DNA from: Nitrospinota bacterium
GTDB taxonomy: Bacteria; Nitrospinota; Nitrospinia; Nitrospinales; VA-1
Length of the DNA stretch: 9,398 nt
NCBI GenBank assembly: GCA_002731985.1
Contig: PCCT01000017.1
Location: 7,697 to 17,094, forward strand
Direction of reading: 5' to 3'
Shown here: one piece after another, positions 1 to 6,825 of the stretch
How the letters are laid out: each line of letters starts with the position of its first letter
Position numbering within the stretch: the first letter of the stretch is position 1
Notes under the pieces: generated by a model
Told to the model about the DNA's origin: nothing
Seen by the model: the letters and a program-made list of their open reading frames with translations, nothing else
Database searches by the model: none
Program-made: the position numbers and the translations under genes

Positions 1-249
1 CTTAATGTCGGTGAAAAGTCATTAGAGTCACGGTTTCAGCCGGGAAGACGGCTAAAATTGAGGCCAGGTTGCCCTGTCTATGCCATAGAAAAGTCGCTGG
101 TAATCACGGGTCAGGTTGCTGAGAGGGATGAAAATAAAACCTTCCTGCTTGATAAAACCTATGTGTTATATGAGGTTGCGGTTTTTCTGGTATTTAAGGC
201 TGGTTTTGTGGCCTGCGATATAGTACTATTGATCAACGGTTGTGGTTGA
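1..249 (+). CDS. Possible C-terminal end of an unknown protein (partial at left edge)
   Basis: The frame beginning at base 1 is open for 82 codons and closes with TGA at 247-249, while the other two forward frames close almost at once. The start would lie outside the window; an internal TTG at 58 is not a convincing start. The visible residues include PGRRLKLRPGCPVYAIEK, then a mixed acidic/basic stretch, then a hydrophobic tail of roughly 25 residues (about 57-80) ending NGCG. I do not recognise a family. A frame this long can stay open by chance, and composition is only weakly protein-like, so it may instead be non-coding sequence or a decayed gene. In its favour, a repeat and a hairpin begin just after its stop, in the same arrangement as after the helicase gene. 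Confidence 0.3.
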   Translation, partial: LNVGEKSLESRFQPGRRLKLRPGCPVYAIEKSLVITGQVAERDENKTFLLDKTYVLYEVAVFLVFKAGFVACDIVLLINGCG

Positions 250-256
250 AACCGTT

Positions 257-309
257 CAGAGAATTAGTGGTGTTGAATAGAAAAGAGCTTTCCTTTTTGG
301 TTGAGAGGC
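257..309 (+). repeat. Direct repeat copy 1, just after the stop at 249
   Basis: This 53-bp stretch aligns with 1870-1924 at about 44 of 56 columns by my hand alignment, with four single-base gaps. The best-kept cores are GAATTAGTGG, TTGAATA, AGCTT and TTTTTG. It can form a weak stem between 287-291 and 305-309 with two G-T pairs, at the place where copy 2 forms a perfect 6-bp stem. Both copies start within about 20 bases of a stop codon, suggesting a 3'-UTR element rather than a mobile-element end. Confidence 0.55.
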
Positions 310-313
310 ATTC

Positions 314-333
314 GGGCCTTCGCAGGGCCTTTG
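314..333 (+). terminator. Weak hairpin, possible terminator of the left-edge gene
   Basis: GGCC at 315-318 can pair with GGCC at 326-329, extended by a G-T pair on each side, around a five-base TCGCA loop, and is followed by a short T-rich stretch (TTTGTTAG). It occupies the same place relative to repeat copy 1 as the strong terminator does relative to copy 2. The stem is short and the T tract is broken, so this is tentative. Confidence 0.25.
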
Positions 334-480
334 TTAGACTTTCTCCCCCCTCCATTTTTCTCAACTAAAAAAATCAATCATATTTATTAAGCAGACCCCG
401 ATGTCTTGGTCCGTGTTTCGGGCTATTGGACTCTTGCGTCAGTTTTTATTCATTTTCATTTATTTTATTGTAAGGAAAAC
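334..480 (+). promoter_or_regulatory. Leader region and ribosome binding site of the helicase gene
   Basis: An AAGGA Shine-Dalgarno sequence at 472-476 sits five bases before the ATG at 481 and decides that start. Upstream, TTCTCA (358-363) and TATTTA (381-386) are 17 bp apart and form a weak sigma70-like pair; if used, the mRNA would have a leader of roughly 90 nt. CCCGA (397-401) could pair with TCGGG (418-422). RhlE/CsdA-type helicase genes are often controlled through structured cold-shock leaders, but nothing here proves that. Confidence 0.35.
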
Positions 481-1854
481 ATGTTAGCCAATTTAGAAGT
501 TCAATCAGTTCCAGCGGGTTTTGAAACTTTAAATCTCATCAAGCCAATTTGTCGGGCTGTTCGTGAAGAAAAGTATGATTCACCCACCCCCATTCAAGAA
601 CAAGCTATTCCTCATCTTGTGCAAGGTCGAGATCTTTTGGGATGCGCTCAAACGGGAACAGGAAAGACGGCGGCGTTTGCTTTGCCTGTTCTCCAATGGC
701 TTGAGAAAAACAGGGAAATTCCCGGTCCAAAAGGTGCTCGTACATTGATACTTGCTCCGACCAGAGAGTTAGCCGCGCAGATCCATGAAAGCTTTCGCAT
801 CTATGGACGTTATCTCAATATTAAGCAAGCAGTGGTTTATGGTGGTGTAAGGCAAGGCTTGCAAGTACGTGCTTTGTCACGCGGTGTGGATGTGCTGGTG
901 GCCACTCCCGGAAGGCTCCTTGACCTTTTGAATCAGAGACAGTTACGTTTGGATAAGGTGGGTGTCCTAGTTTTGGACGAAGCAGACCGAATGTTGGATA
1001 TGGGTTTTCTCCCTGACATTAAAAAAGTGTGTGCGGCAATTCCATCAAAGAGGCAGACCATCTTATTTTCAGCTACGCTTCCAGAAGAAATAGTCAAGCT
1101 TTCCAAGAGCTTCCTGAATGACCCTGTTAAAGTTTCTGTCAATCCTCCATCCAGCACAGTGGATAAAATAGAACAGAAAGTATTGTTCGTGGACCGGGAA
1201 GACAAATCGGCTTTGTTGGAATCTCTTCTTACAGAAGGCGGAAGCCTTGAGCGAGTCCTTGTCTTTACTCGTACCAAGCATGGAGCTAATCGCATAGCGA
1301 AAAGATTGACTAAAATGAAAATTTCGACAGAAGCCATTCACGGTAATAAATCTCAGCCTGCGCGTTTGCAAGCCTTGGAAAAATTCCGTGCTGGAGTAGT
1401 TCGGGTTCTGGTTGCGACGGATATCGCTTCGCGTGGATTGGATGTCGATGGCATCACCCACGTTATAAACTATGAGTTGCCAAAGGAATCCGAGAGTTAT
1501 GTTCATAGAATTGGCCGTACGGCTCGTGCGGGAGCGTTGGGAATTGCCGTATCACTTTGTGATGCTGGTGAAAAATCATATTTAAAGAAAATTGAAAGAG
1601 AAATCAATCGCCCTCTAACTGTAGATATCGATCACCCTTTTCATTCCGAATCTATAGCGGCCAAGAGAAGTGGCGGGAAGCCGGATTCTGGTAATTATTT
1701 TAAGGGCAGAGGTCGAGGCAGGGGTAAGGGAGGCGCCAATGGATCGGCGGCTCGTTCCGGTGGAAAGACAAAAAGTTCATCTTTCTCACGAAGAGGTCCT
1801 GCTGGAAGGCTCGCAAATGGTAGGAAGAGTACCGGAAACCGAGGTCGAGGCTAA
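481..1854 (+). CDS. rhlE: DEAD-box ATP-dependent RNA helicase, RhlE type
   Basis: This 457-residue protein is a complete superfamily 2 RNA helicase that uses ATP to open short RNA duplexes in the cytoplasm, with usual roles in ribosome assembly, mRNA turnover and cold adaptation. All motifs are present: Q motif with Q39; motif I AQTGTGKT (56-63); PTRELA (93-98); TPGR (142-145); DEAD (166-169); SAT (197-199); VFTRT (261-265); ATDIASRGLDV around 312-322; and HRIGRTAR (342-349). From about residue 396 the tail is rich in Gly, Arg, Lys and Ser with RG repeats, typical of non-specific RNA-binding extensions. The ATG at 481 is chosen because AAGGA precedes it and the Q-motif region starts normally; a longer reading from TTG at 406 adds unrelated residues. 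It appears monocistronic, ending at the strong terminator at 1940. The exact subfamily (RhlE versus RhlB, SrmB or CsdA) is inferred from size and motif style. Confidence 0.95.
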   Translation: MLANLEVQSVPAGFETLNLIKPICRAVREEKYDSPTPIQEQAIPHLVQGRDLLGCAQTGTGKTAAFALPVLQWLEKNREIPGPKGARTLILAPTRELAAQIHESFRIYGRYLNIKQAVVYGGVRQGLQVRALSRGVDVLVATPGRLLDLLNQRQLRLDKVGVLVLDEADRMLDMGFLPDIKKVCAAIPSKRQTILFSATLPEEIVKLSKSFLNDPVKVSVNPPSSTVDKIEQKVLFVDREDKSALLESLLTEGGSLERVLVFTRTKHGANRIAKRLTKMKISTEAIHGNKSQPARLQALEKFRAGVVRVLVATDIASRGLDVDGITHVINYELPKESESYVHRIGRTARAGALGIAVSLCDAGEKSYLKKIEREINRPLTVDIDHPFHSESIAAKRSGGKPDSGNYFKGRGRGRGKGGANGSAARSGGKTKSSSFSRRGPAGRLANGRKSTGNRGRG

Positions 1855-1869
1855 CGGTTACATTTTTTA

Positions 1870-1924
1870 CAGAAGAATTAGTGGGATTGAATAAAAGGTA
1901 GCTTCCCATTTTTGATTTGGAAGC
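1870..1924 (+). repeat. Direct repeat copy 2, in the helicase 3' UTR
   Basis: This is the partner of 257-309, in the same orientation, starting 15 bases after the helicase stop. Within it GCTTCC (1901-1906) pairs perfectly with GGAAGC (1919-1924) around a T-rich 12-base loop. It lies directly before the Rho-independent terminator, so it would be transcribed as the last structured part of the helicase mRNA. Its function is unknown. Confidence 0.55.
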
Positions 1925-1939
1925 GCGTATACTTTGATT

Positions 1940-1968
1940 CCCCCTCTTTCCAAGAGGGGGTTTTTTTT
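1940..1968 (+). terminator. Rho-independent terminator of the helicase gene
   Basis: CCCCCTCTT (1940-1948) pairs perfectly with AAGAGGGGG (1952-1960) around a three-base loop, followed by eight Ts (1961-1968). This is a 9-bp GC-rich stem plus U tract, the classic intrinsic terminator. It separates the helicase from the next transcription unit. Confidence 0.93.
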
Positions 1969-2150
1969 ATTTGACCACCGGTTGTATCAACTGCCTGATC
2001 CCTTAGTTTGTGCCTGATGACGATTATCAGAAAATTCTGGTAATTCAAAACTGTAAGAGGTTAACGAATTTTGTTGGCCCTTTTTCTATTAAGTTGTATC
2101 GTGGTAGGAAGTGATTGACTAATAAGGACTAAACCAACCGGGGGCATTGC
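1969..2150 (+). promoter_or_regulatory. Intergenic control region with a 22-bp dyad
   Basis: No gene is visible between the terminator and the ATG at 2151. ATTATCAGAA (2023-2032) and TTCTGGTAAT (2035-2044) form an inverted repeat with one mismatched position (a G-T pair if RNA), two bases apart. That suits a dimeric repressor operator or a small hairpin without a T tract. Downstream, TTGGCC (2074-2079) and TATCGT (2097-2102) are 17 bp apart and form a poor sigma70-like promoter; TTGTTG (2071-2076) with TTGTAT (2094-2099) is an equally poor alternative. A promoter for the GIY-YIG/ychJ pair is expected here because of the upstream terminator. Confidence 0.35.
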
Positions 2151-2579
2151 ATGAAGGTTGATAAATATTTTTGGCTCTATTTGCTGGAGTGTGAAAACGG
2201 TTCTTTTTATACCGGTTACACGAAAAACCTTGCGATTCGTTATTATCAGCATAAGAGCGGTAAGCAAAGCGCGAGATACACGCGTAGTTTTAAGCCGGTT
2301 AGAATTGCTCAGTGCTGGAGGTTATTCGATACTGTAGGAACTGCATTAAAGGTCGAGCGGTATATAAAAACTCAGGATCGAAAAACCAAAGAGTTTTGGG
2401 TTGGGAATCCTGAAGAACTTAGGCCAAGAGTTTCTAAAGATATGGAGAAGGCATTGATTCTTTTTCCCTTTGACACCTCACGGGTTGAGGAGGAGTCTGA
2501 AAAAATGGATTGGAAGAAAGTTCAAAACGGATTCGATCCGTTTGCTGAAACTCCTCCTGTAGAAGCAGTCAAGAAATAG
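2151..2579 (+). CDS. GIY-YIG domain protein (YhbQ/UPF0213-like) with C-terminal extension
   Basis: The first ~85 residues of this 142-residue protein form a small GIY-YIG nuclease-like domain. WLYLLEC (8-14) and FYTGYT (19-24) stand for the GIY and YIG strands, followed by the conserved Arg (R30), a KSGKQSARYTRS segment (35-46) and the metal-binding Glu E69 in the ALKVERYIK helix. Stand-alone proteins of this type are about 80-100 residues; some act on DNA, but most have no known role. Residues from about 86 on form an extra polar tail with an acidic stretch (EEESEK) that I cannot assign. The start ATG is preceded by a G run (about 2140-2144) at workable spacing, not a classic Shine-Dalgarno. 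The next gene starts nine bases after the stop, so the two are probably co-transcribed. Confidence 0.85.
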   Translation: MKVDKYFWLYLLECENGSFYTGYTKNLAIRYYQHKSGKQSARYTRSFKPVRIAQCWRLFDTVGTALKVERYIKTQDRKTKEFWVGNPEELRPRVSKDMEKALILFPFDTSRVEEESEKMDWKKVQNGFDPFAETPPVEAVKK

Positions 2580-2588
2580 GCTTATATT

Positions 2589-3101
2589 ATGAAAGATTGT
2601 CCTTGTGGAACAGGATTCCCTTATACAGATTGTTGTGGTCCCTTAATTCGTGGTGCGGTTTCCGCGGACACGGCAGAAGATTTAATGAGGTCTCGCTTTA
2701 CCGCATTCGCAAAGGGGCAATGGGATTATATAGAGCAGACCCGGTATCCTGATGGTCAGGAATTGAGCGCATGGTATAAATCAAAATTCTTGCATGATGG
2801 GATCTCCTGGACAAGGCTCGAAATTCTTGATGTTAAAAATGGCGAGGTACCTGATGAGGAAGGTGAGGTTGGGTTCGTCGCGCATTATACTGAAAACGGA
2901 GAGGATAAAACGCTTCAAGAGGTATCAAGGTTTATCAAGGAAGATGGAAAATGGTATTACAACGAACATGAGTCCAAGGTTGTTTCTTCCGAGCCCACCT
3001 CGTCATCAAAACCTTTTACTCGAGATCAACCCAAGGTGGGTCGCAATGATCCTTGTTCTTGCGGGAGTAAAAAAAAATATAAAAAATGCTGTGGCAAATA
3101 A
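2589..3101 (+). CDS. ychJ: YchJ family protein with two SEC-C zinc motifs
   Basis: This 170-residue protein has the YchJ (UPF0225) layout. An N-terminal SEC-C-like motif [13 protein letters not shown] (C4, C6, C15, C16) is followed by an NTF2-like middle domain (about 28-128, with the family-typical LMRSRFTAF) and a second, canonical C-terminal SEC-C motif, [16 protein letters not shown] (C156, C158, C167, C168). SEC-C cysteines bind zinc; the same motif ends SecA, where it contacts SecB and ribosomes. YchJ has no established reaction; the protein is expected in the cytoplasm. It is slightly longer than E. coli YchJ (about 150 residues), the extra length being a Ser-rich linker (133-141) before the last motif. 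Spacing to the preceding GIY-YIG gene is nine bases. No clear Shine-Dalgarno is visible, which fits translation coupled to the upstream gene. No terminator follows. Confidence 0.92.
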   Translation: MKDCPCGTGFPYTDCCGPLIRGAVSADTAEDLMRSRFTAFAKGQWDYIEQTRYPDGQELSAWYKSKFLHDGISWTRLEILDVKNGEVPDEEGEVGFVAHYTENGEDKTLQEVSRFIKEDGKWYYNEHESKVVSSEPTSSSKPFTRDQPKVGRNDPCSCGSKKKYKKCCGK

Positions 3102-3150
3102 AATCTCTTAATGTGCCTGTTGAAATTTCCCTCTGCATAATATTTTCGTC

Positions 3151-5592
3151 ATGAAAAACATTCTTCGATGGTGTTTTAAAAACATCACACAAAAATATCC
3201 AGGTTCGGTCTTGGTGTTCGCGATCCTTTTAAGCGGACTCTCCATTTATGTTTCCTTGGGATTGTCATACAACTCCCGAATGGATAATCTTCTTCCGCAA
3301 GACCTTCCCTTGATCAAGGAATTTAACGAGGTAGTTGCTAAGACAGGGGGGTCGGGACCGCTGGTGGTTGTGCTTGAGGGCTTGGGCCAGAAGCGGGCCC
3401 CGGAAGCGATAAGAAAGCTATCGAACTTGTTGGCAGAGGTTGAGGGGGCTCAATATATTGACTCGCAAGTTCCAAAAGAATTTTTGAACAATCGACAGCT
3501 TCTCATGCTCACTCGAAATGAGTTGACCCAACTTGAATCTATGATCGGCGGAGCTATTGAATACGCTCGTGAGCAACTGACGGGGTTTTCTGCTGACGGA
3601 GAATTATTTAATCCTGAAAAGCTTCAGGCGTTTTCAGAAAATTATCAGCTTTTTGGTGAGATCAACCCTTATCACAAAGGAAAAAATCAGAGAAATTACT
3701 ATATTTTTGTGGGGCTCAAGGGAACCGTTACGGATACAGATTTCACAGAAAAGTTTGTTGCTCAGGTTCAATCCGCTATAGACAGCTCAGGGCTAGAGAA
3801 TCAAATCCCCGGTCTTGAGATTAAACTTACAGGTTCTTTAATAGTTCGCTTGGAAGAAAATTCATTTATCATCAGCGATTTGGGTAATTCTGCTTTGCTG
3901 GCGGCTTTTCTGGTTACAGCAATGATATTGATTTACACGCGATCCTGGTTTTCTATTCCCCTTATTATTTTTCCTTTGCTGTTGTCAATGACCTATACGT
4001 TTGCTTTGACTCGGCTGATCATTGGGCACCTTAATATCATTTCCGGATTTCTGGTCGCTATTTTAATGGGACTGGGCATTGACTATGGAATTCATTTGTA
4101 TATTCGTTTTAAGCAGGAGTTGTTCAAGGGAAGGTCTATACCAGGTGCGGCGGAACTGGCGGTCACTCAGGTTGGGCGCTCTGGAATAATTGCGATGCTG
4201 ACGACCATTAGTGTTTTTTCAATATTAATTTTTTCAGAGTTTCTTGGGTTCTCAGAGTTTGGGAAAATAGCGACTCTTGGAATCATTTGCGCATTTTTTA
4301 CATACATATTTGTGTTTCCTGCACAGGCAATTTTCTATGATCGGGTCCATTGGCTGGGCAAGCCAAGGCCTCGATTGTTTGTATTTAAAATATACAAACT
4401 TTATTCAAATACGCCTTATTTTTTGTCAGTATTATTTATCCTCTTGTTGGTATCCAGCTTGTTCCTCCTGCCGCATATCGAGTTCGAGTATGATTTCCAG
4501 GAACTGAGAGGCGATTCGCCAGCGGCAGATTATGAGACAGCAAGTACCAATGATTTTGGATTTGCTTTTTCACCGACAGTCATGCTCACTCCAAAGAAGG
4601 AAAACTTGTTTCATGTTCATCAGGCGCTGGAGACGGTCAGGGAAAAGAACGGCGAGCGGTCAACCATAGGGTTGCAATATTCGTTAAATCAATTCAGTCG
4701 TCAGGAATTTGAGTCCAAAAAAGAGATACTGGGCCGTATTCGTGAATTATTTTATGAGGAAAGAAACATTATAAAGTTAGCGTTAGGGGTGGCCCGGTTT
4801 GTGAAGTTTGAGCAAATGCTTACCAGTGAACCGTTTGATGAGTCGGCGATTCCTGAAAGCATAATCTACAAGCTTACAGCTGGCGATGATTTTCTATTGC
4901 TCATGTTTTCCCCCTCAGATAAAAACTTTTTTAATGTAAAACATGTTTATCAATTATCCAGGGAAATGAAAGATGTTAAGGGTATTCTTGCTGAAAAAAA
5001 TGTGCCCGTGTCTATTTTGAATGAAAATCTTTTGGCAGCGGAAATAATGGCCTGGGTTAAAGACAAGGGGCCCCAGGCAATGGTCGTGGCGATCGCTGTC
5101 GTTTTCCTGATTTTGATTCTTGATCTTCAAAGCATTGTTCTTGCGATTAAAACTTTTCTCCCGCTGATTACCGGGTTGGTATTGACGGGCGCTATCATGG
5201 CGTTTTTTGAAGTCAAACTTAACTTTATAAATATTGTTATGCTCCCTTCTATTATTGGGATCATGATCGGCAGTTGTGTTTATTTGAGTCATCATATTTT
5301 GGATTACTCCATGGGTAGCACCATGAAATCTCTTCAGGAAACAGGCAGTGCTATAATCTTGTCAGCTCTGACTAGTTTAGCAGGTTACGCAAGTCTTAAT
5401 ATCGCGCATCATGCGGGAGTGAATTCCATCGCGACCGTGGTTGAAGTTGGAATTCTGACGTGCACCATATGCGCATTATTTATGCTCCCTGCTTTATTTG
5501 AGTTGGGCATGAGTAAGGCAAGTAATATTAAAGACGAGAATAATATCGATGCCGACATTGATCTTCTCGATAATGTTAATGATGAGGCCTGA
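3151..5592 (+). CDS. RND/MMPL-family exporter, probable lipid transporter
   Basis: This 813-residue inner-membrane protein has the duplicated RND plan: TM1 (about 18-38), a large periplasmic domain (about 39-243), a block of five TM segments (about 245-397), TM7 (about 422-440), a second periplasmic domain (about 441-640) and a final TM block (about 642-785), ending in an acidic cytoplasmic tail. The first block carries MGLGIDYGIHLYIRF with D311, the Asp of the RND proton relay. The matching site in the second block, IIGIMIGSCVYLSHH (701-715), has Gly707 where the Asp would be. This single-chain form resembles MMPL and HpnN proteins, which move lipids such as hopanoids or mycolates, rather than AcrB-type tripartite drug pumps. 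The sphingolipid-type genes downstream suggest a lipid cargo; that is inference. The start has no obvious Shine-Dalgarno; a TAATAT box at 3138-3143 stands close to the ATG. Confidence 0.88.
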   Translation: MKNILRWCFKNITQKYPGSVLVFAILLSGLSIYVSLGLSYNSRMDNLLPQDLPLIKEFNEVVAKTGGSGPLVVVLEGLGQKRAPEAIRKLSNLLAEVEGAQYIDSQVPKEFLNNRQLLMLTRNELTQLESMIGGAIEYAREQLTGFSADGELFNPEKLQAFSENYQLFGEINPYHKGKNQRNYYIFVGLKGTVTDTDFTEKFVAQVQSAIDSSGLENQIPGLEIKLTGSLIVRLEENSFIISDLGNSALLAAFLVTAMILIYTRSWFSIPLIIFPLLLSMTYTFALTRLIIGHLNIISGFLVAILMGLGIDYGIHLYIRFKQELFKGRSIPGAAELAVTQVGRSGIIAMLTTISVFSILIFSEFLGFSEFGKIATLGIICAFFTYIFVFPAQAIFYDRVHWLGKPRPRLFVFKIYKLYSNTPYFLSVLFILLLVSSLFLLPHIEFEYDFQELRGDSPAADYETASTNDFGFAFSPTVMLTPKKENLFHVHQALETVREKNGERSTIGLQYSLNQFSRQEFESKKEILGRIRELFYEERNIIKLALGVARFVKFEQMLTSEPFDESAIPESIIYKLTAGDDFLLLMFSPSDKNFFNVKHVYQLSREMKDVKGILAEKNVPVSILNENLLAAEIMAWVKDKGPQAMVVAIAVVFLILILDLQSIVLAIKTFLPLITGLVLTGAIMAFFEVKLNFINIVMLPSIIGIMIGSCVYLSHHILDYSMGSTMKSLQETGSAIILSALTSLAGYASLNIAHHAGVNSIATVVEVGILTCTICALFMLPALFELGMSKASNIKDENNIDADIDLLDNVNDEA

Positions 5593-5647
5593 TGATTTAA
5601 TGGCTTTTAGATGCAGTTTTCTTAATAAATATGATTGTCGCTAGAGC

Positions 5648-5661
5648 AAGGTGATTTTGTG
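5648..5661 (+). promoter_or_regulatory. Shine-Dalgarno and GTG start of the desaturase gene
   Basis: AAGGTGA (5648-5654), including AGGTGAT, matches the consensus complement of the 16S rRNA 3' end and stands just before GTG at 5659. The alternative TTG at 5635 has no such site, so the GTG start is preferred. Confidence 0.6.
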
Positions 5662-6690
5662 TCTGATGTTCAACAGGAATTAAAATTCCCGGTCAGGGAA
5701 GCCAGGGAACTGGTTAAAGATTTGATGCCGCCCAATGCGTTCATATATTGGGTGGATTTCCTGTTTCACATTGCGTTGGGGTGGCTCGCTTTTATTTTTT
5801 GTTTTAAGTCTGACTTTTTATCGCTGAGCCAGTGGGTTTCTTTTTTTGTTTCCGCTTTTTCATTGTTCAGGGCGGCTATTTTTATTCATGAATTGACGCA
5901 TTTACGGAAAGGCACTTTTCAGATATTTCGTGTTATTTGGAATATTTTATGCGGCTTTCCTTTGATGATCCCTTCTTTTTTATACCAGGGGGTGCATAAC
6001 GATCACCATAATATGAATCTTTACGGAACTGATGGAGACGGAGAATATTTTCCCTTTGTTAAGGAGGGAAGAATCAAAATTATTGTATTTATTGTATTTT
6101 CATTTTTCCTGCCCGTTTTCTTTTTTATTCGTTTTGTTGTTCTCACTCCTCTTTCTTATTGTCATAAAGGGATGAGGTCCTTTGTTTTGGAAAGAGTGTC
6201 ATCTTTTTCAATTGATCTGAGTTATAAAAGAACCTACTCCTCATTAAACTCTGTTCCAACGTGGCAAGCGCAAGAAGCGCTCACTTGTTTGTATGGCTGG
6301 ACTTTTGTTTTGATGATGAGCTATGGGGTTTTACCTTTCCCTGTTCTTTGTTTGTGGCTTGGTACTTTAGGAGTCGTTTTCTTTGTCAATTCATTAAGAA
6401 CGCTGGCGGCGCATTGTTATCGAAATTCGGGTAATGAAACTATGGATATTTCAGGACAACTTCTTGACTCTGTAAATGTTCCAGCCAGCTTGTTTGGCAT
6501 TTTTTGGGCTCCTGTTGGATTGCGTTTTCACGCCACTCATCATCTGATTCCCGAAATGCCATATCATTCACTCGGAAAAACTCATAACAAACTCATGGAG
6601 AGATTTTCGCAAAATAATCTATATTCTCAGGCGACTTCCCACAGTTTGAGATCTGCTTTGTGCCGTCTTTGGCGGGAAGCTGGCAATTAG
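5659..6690 (+). CDS. Membrane fatty-acid desaturase/hydroxylase family protein
   Basis: This 343-residue di-iron membrane enzyme has the three histidine boxes of the fatty-acid desaturase superfamily: HELTH (77-81), HNDHH (113-117) and HATHH (291-295). A further His in AAHCYRN (H252) may be an extra ligand. Hydrophobic segments lie at about 28-48, 56-76, 96-110, 139-165 and 208-245, leaving the boxes on the cytoplasmic side. Such enzymes use O2 and an electron donor to desaturate or hydroxylate acyl chains. The box spacing fits the general family; the boxes are not the exact set of eukaryotic sphingolipid delta4-desaturases, so the substrate cannot be read off. It lies 66 bp after the RND gene and 135 bp before the serine palmitoyltransferase-like gene, which makes a sphingolipid or its acyl chain a reasonable but unproven substrate. 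If the TTG at 5635 were used, eight residues would be added. Confidence 0.9.
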   Translation: MSDVQQELKFPVREARELVKDLMPPNAFIYWVDFLFHIALGWLAFIFCFKSDFLSLSQWVSFFVSAFSLFRAAIFIHELTHLRKGTFQIFRVIWNILCGFPLMIPSFLYQGVHNDHHNMNLYGTDGDGEYFPFVKEGRIKIIVFIVFSFFLPVFFFIRFVVLTPLSYCHKGMRSFVLERVSSFSIDLSYKRTYSSLNSVPTWQAQEALTCLYGWTFVLMMSYGVLPFPVLCLWLGTLGVVFFVNSLRTLAAHCYRNSGNETMDISGQLLDSVNVPASLFGIFWAPVGLRFHATHHLIPEMPYHSLGKTHNKLMERFSQNNLYSQATSHSLRSALCRLWREAGN

Positions 6691-6825
6691 GATAGTTTTG
6701 GGCTTTTTTTGAGTCATTTTTGATGGTATTCTGAGTAAAGCTTAAAGCCTTTTAAAGCAGTATGTTTTAGCAAGTGATACCCAATCTAATAATCTGGACT
6801 GACATTCTACGGTCCACATAACATC
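6691..6825 (+). promoter_or_regulatory. Spacer with a possible promoter for the spt-like operon
   Basis: This 135-bp gap is the largest break between the exporter and the right edge. An extended -10 motif, TGGTATTCT (6724-6732), lies 17 bp after a T run (6704-6709) that makes only a poor -35. An imperfect inverted repeat, GCTTAAA against TTTTAAAGC with one bulged A (about 6740-6758), lacks a T tract and is not a terminator. No strong Shine-Dalgarno precedes the ATG at 6826. Confidence 0.25.

Noticed and set aside
406..480. Longer helicase reading from TTG at 406
   Set aside because: The added residues are not helicase-like, TTG has no ribosome site, and ATG 481 has AAGGA at good spacing.
1069..1506. 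145-codon reverse frame inside the helicase gene, and a second reverse frame at 933-1337
   Set aside because: Both are antisense to conserved helicase motifs, show no recognisable domain and are best explained as shadows.
1670..1894. Alternative frame over the helicase tail ending RRISGIE, echoed by QRISGVE before the TAG at 278-280
   Set aside because: The parallel endings come from the shared DNA repeat. The RG-rich helicase frame is typical and complete, and the upstream frame is closed by a stop at 230-232.
257..1924. The repeats as ends of a transposon carrying the helicase
   Set aside because: They are direct, imperfect repeats without terminal inverted repeats, transposase or target-site duplication, and the helicase is a housekeeping type.
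3102..3150. TTGAAA (3120-3125) with TAATAT (3138-3143) as a promoter for the RND gene
   Set aside because: The spacing is only 12 bp, too short for a sigma70 promoter. A leaderless transcript from the TAATAT box alone is possible but not supported enough to list.
6704..6710. T run after the desaturase gene as a terminator
   Set aside because: No convincing GC-rich stem precedes the T run.
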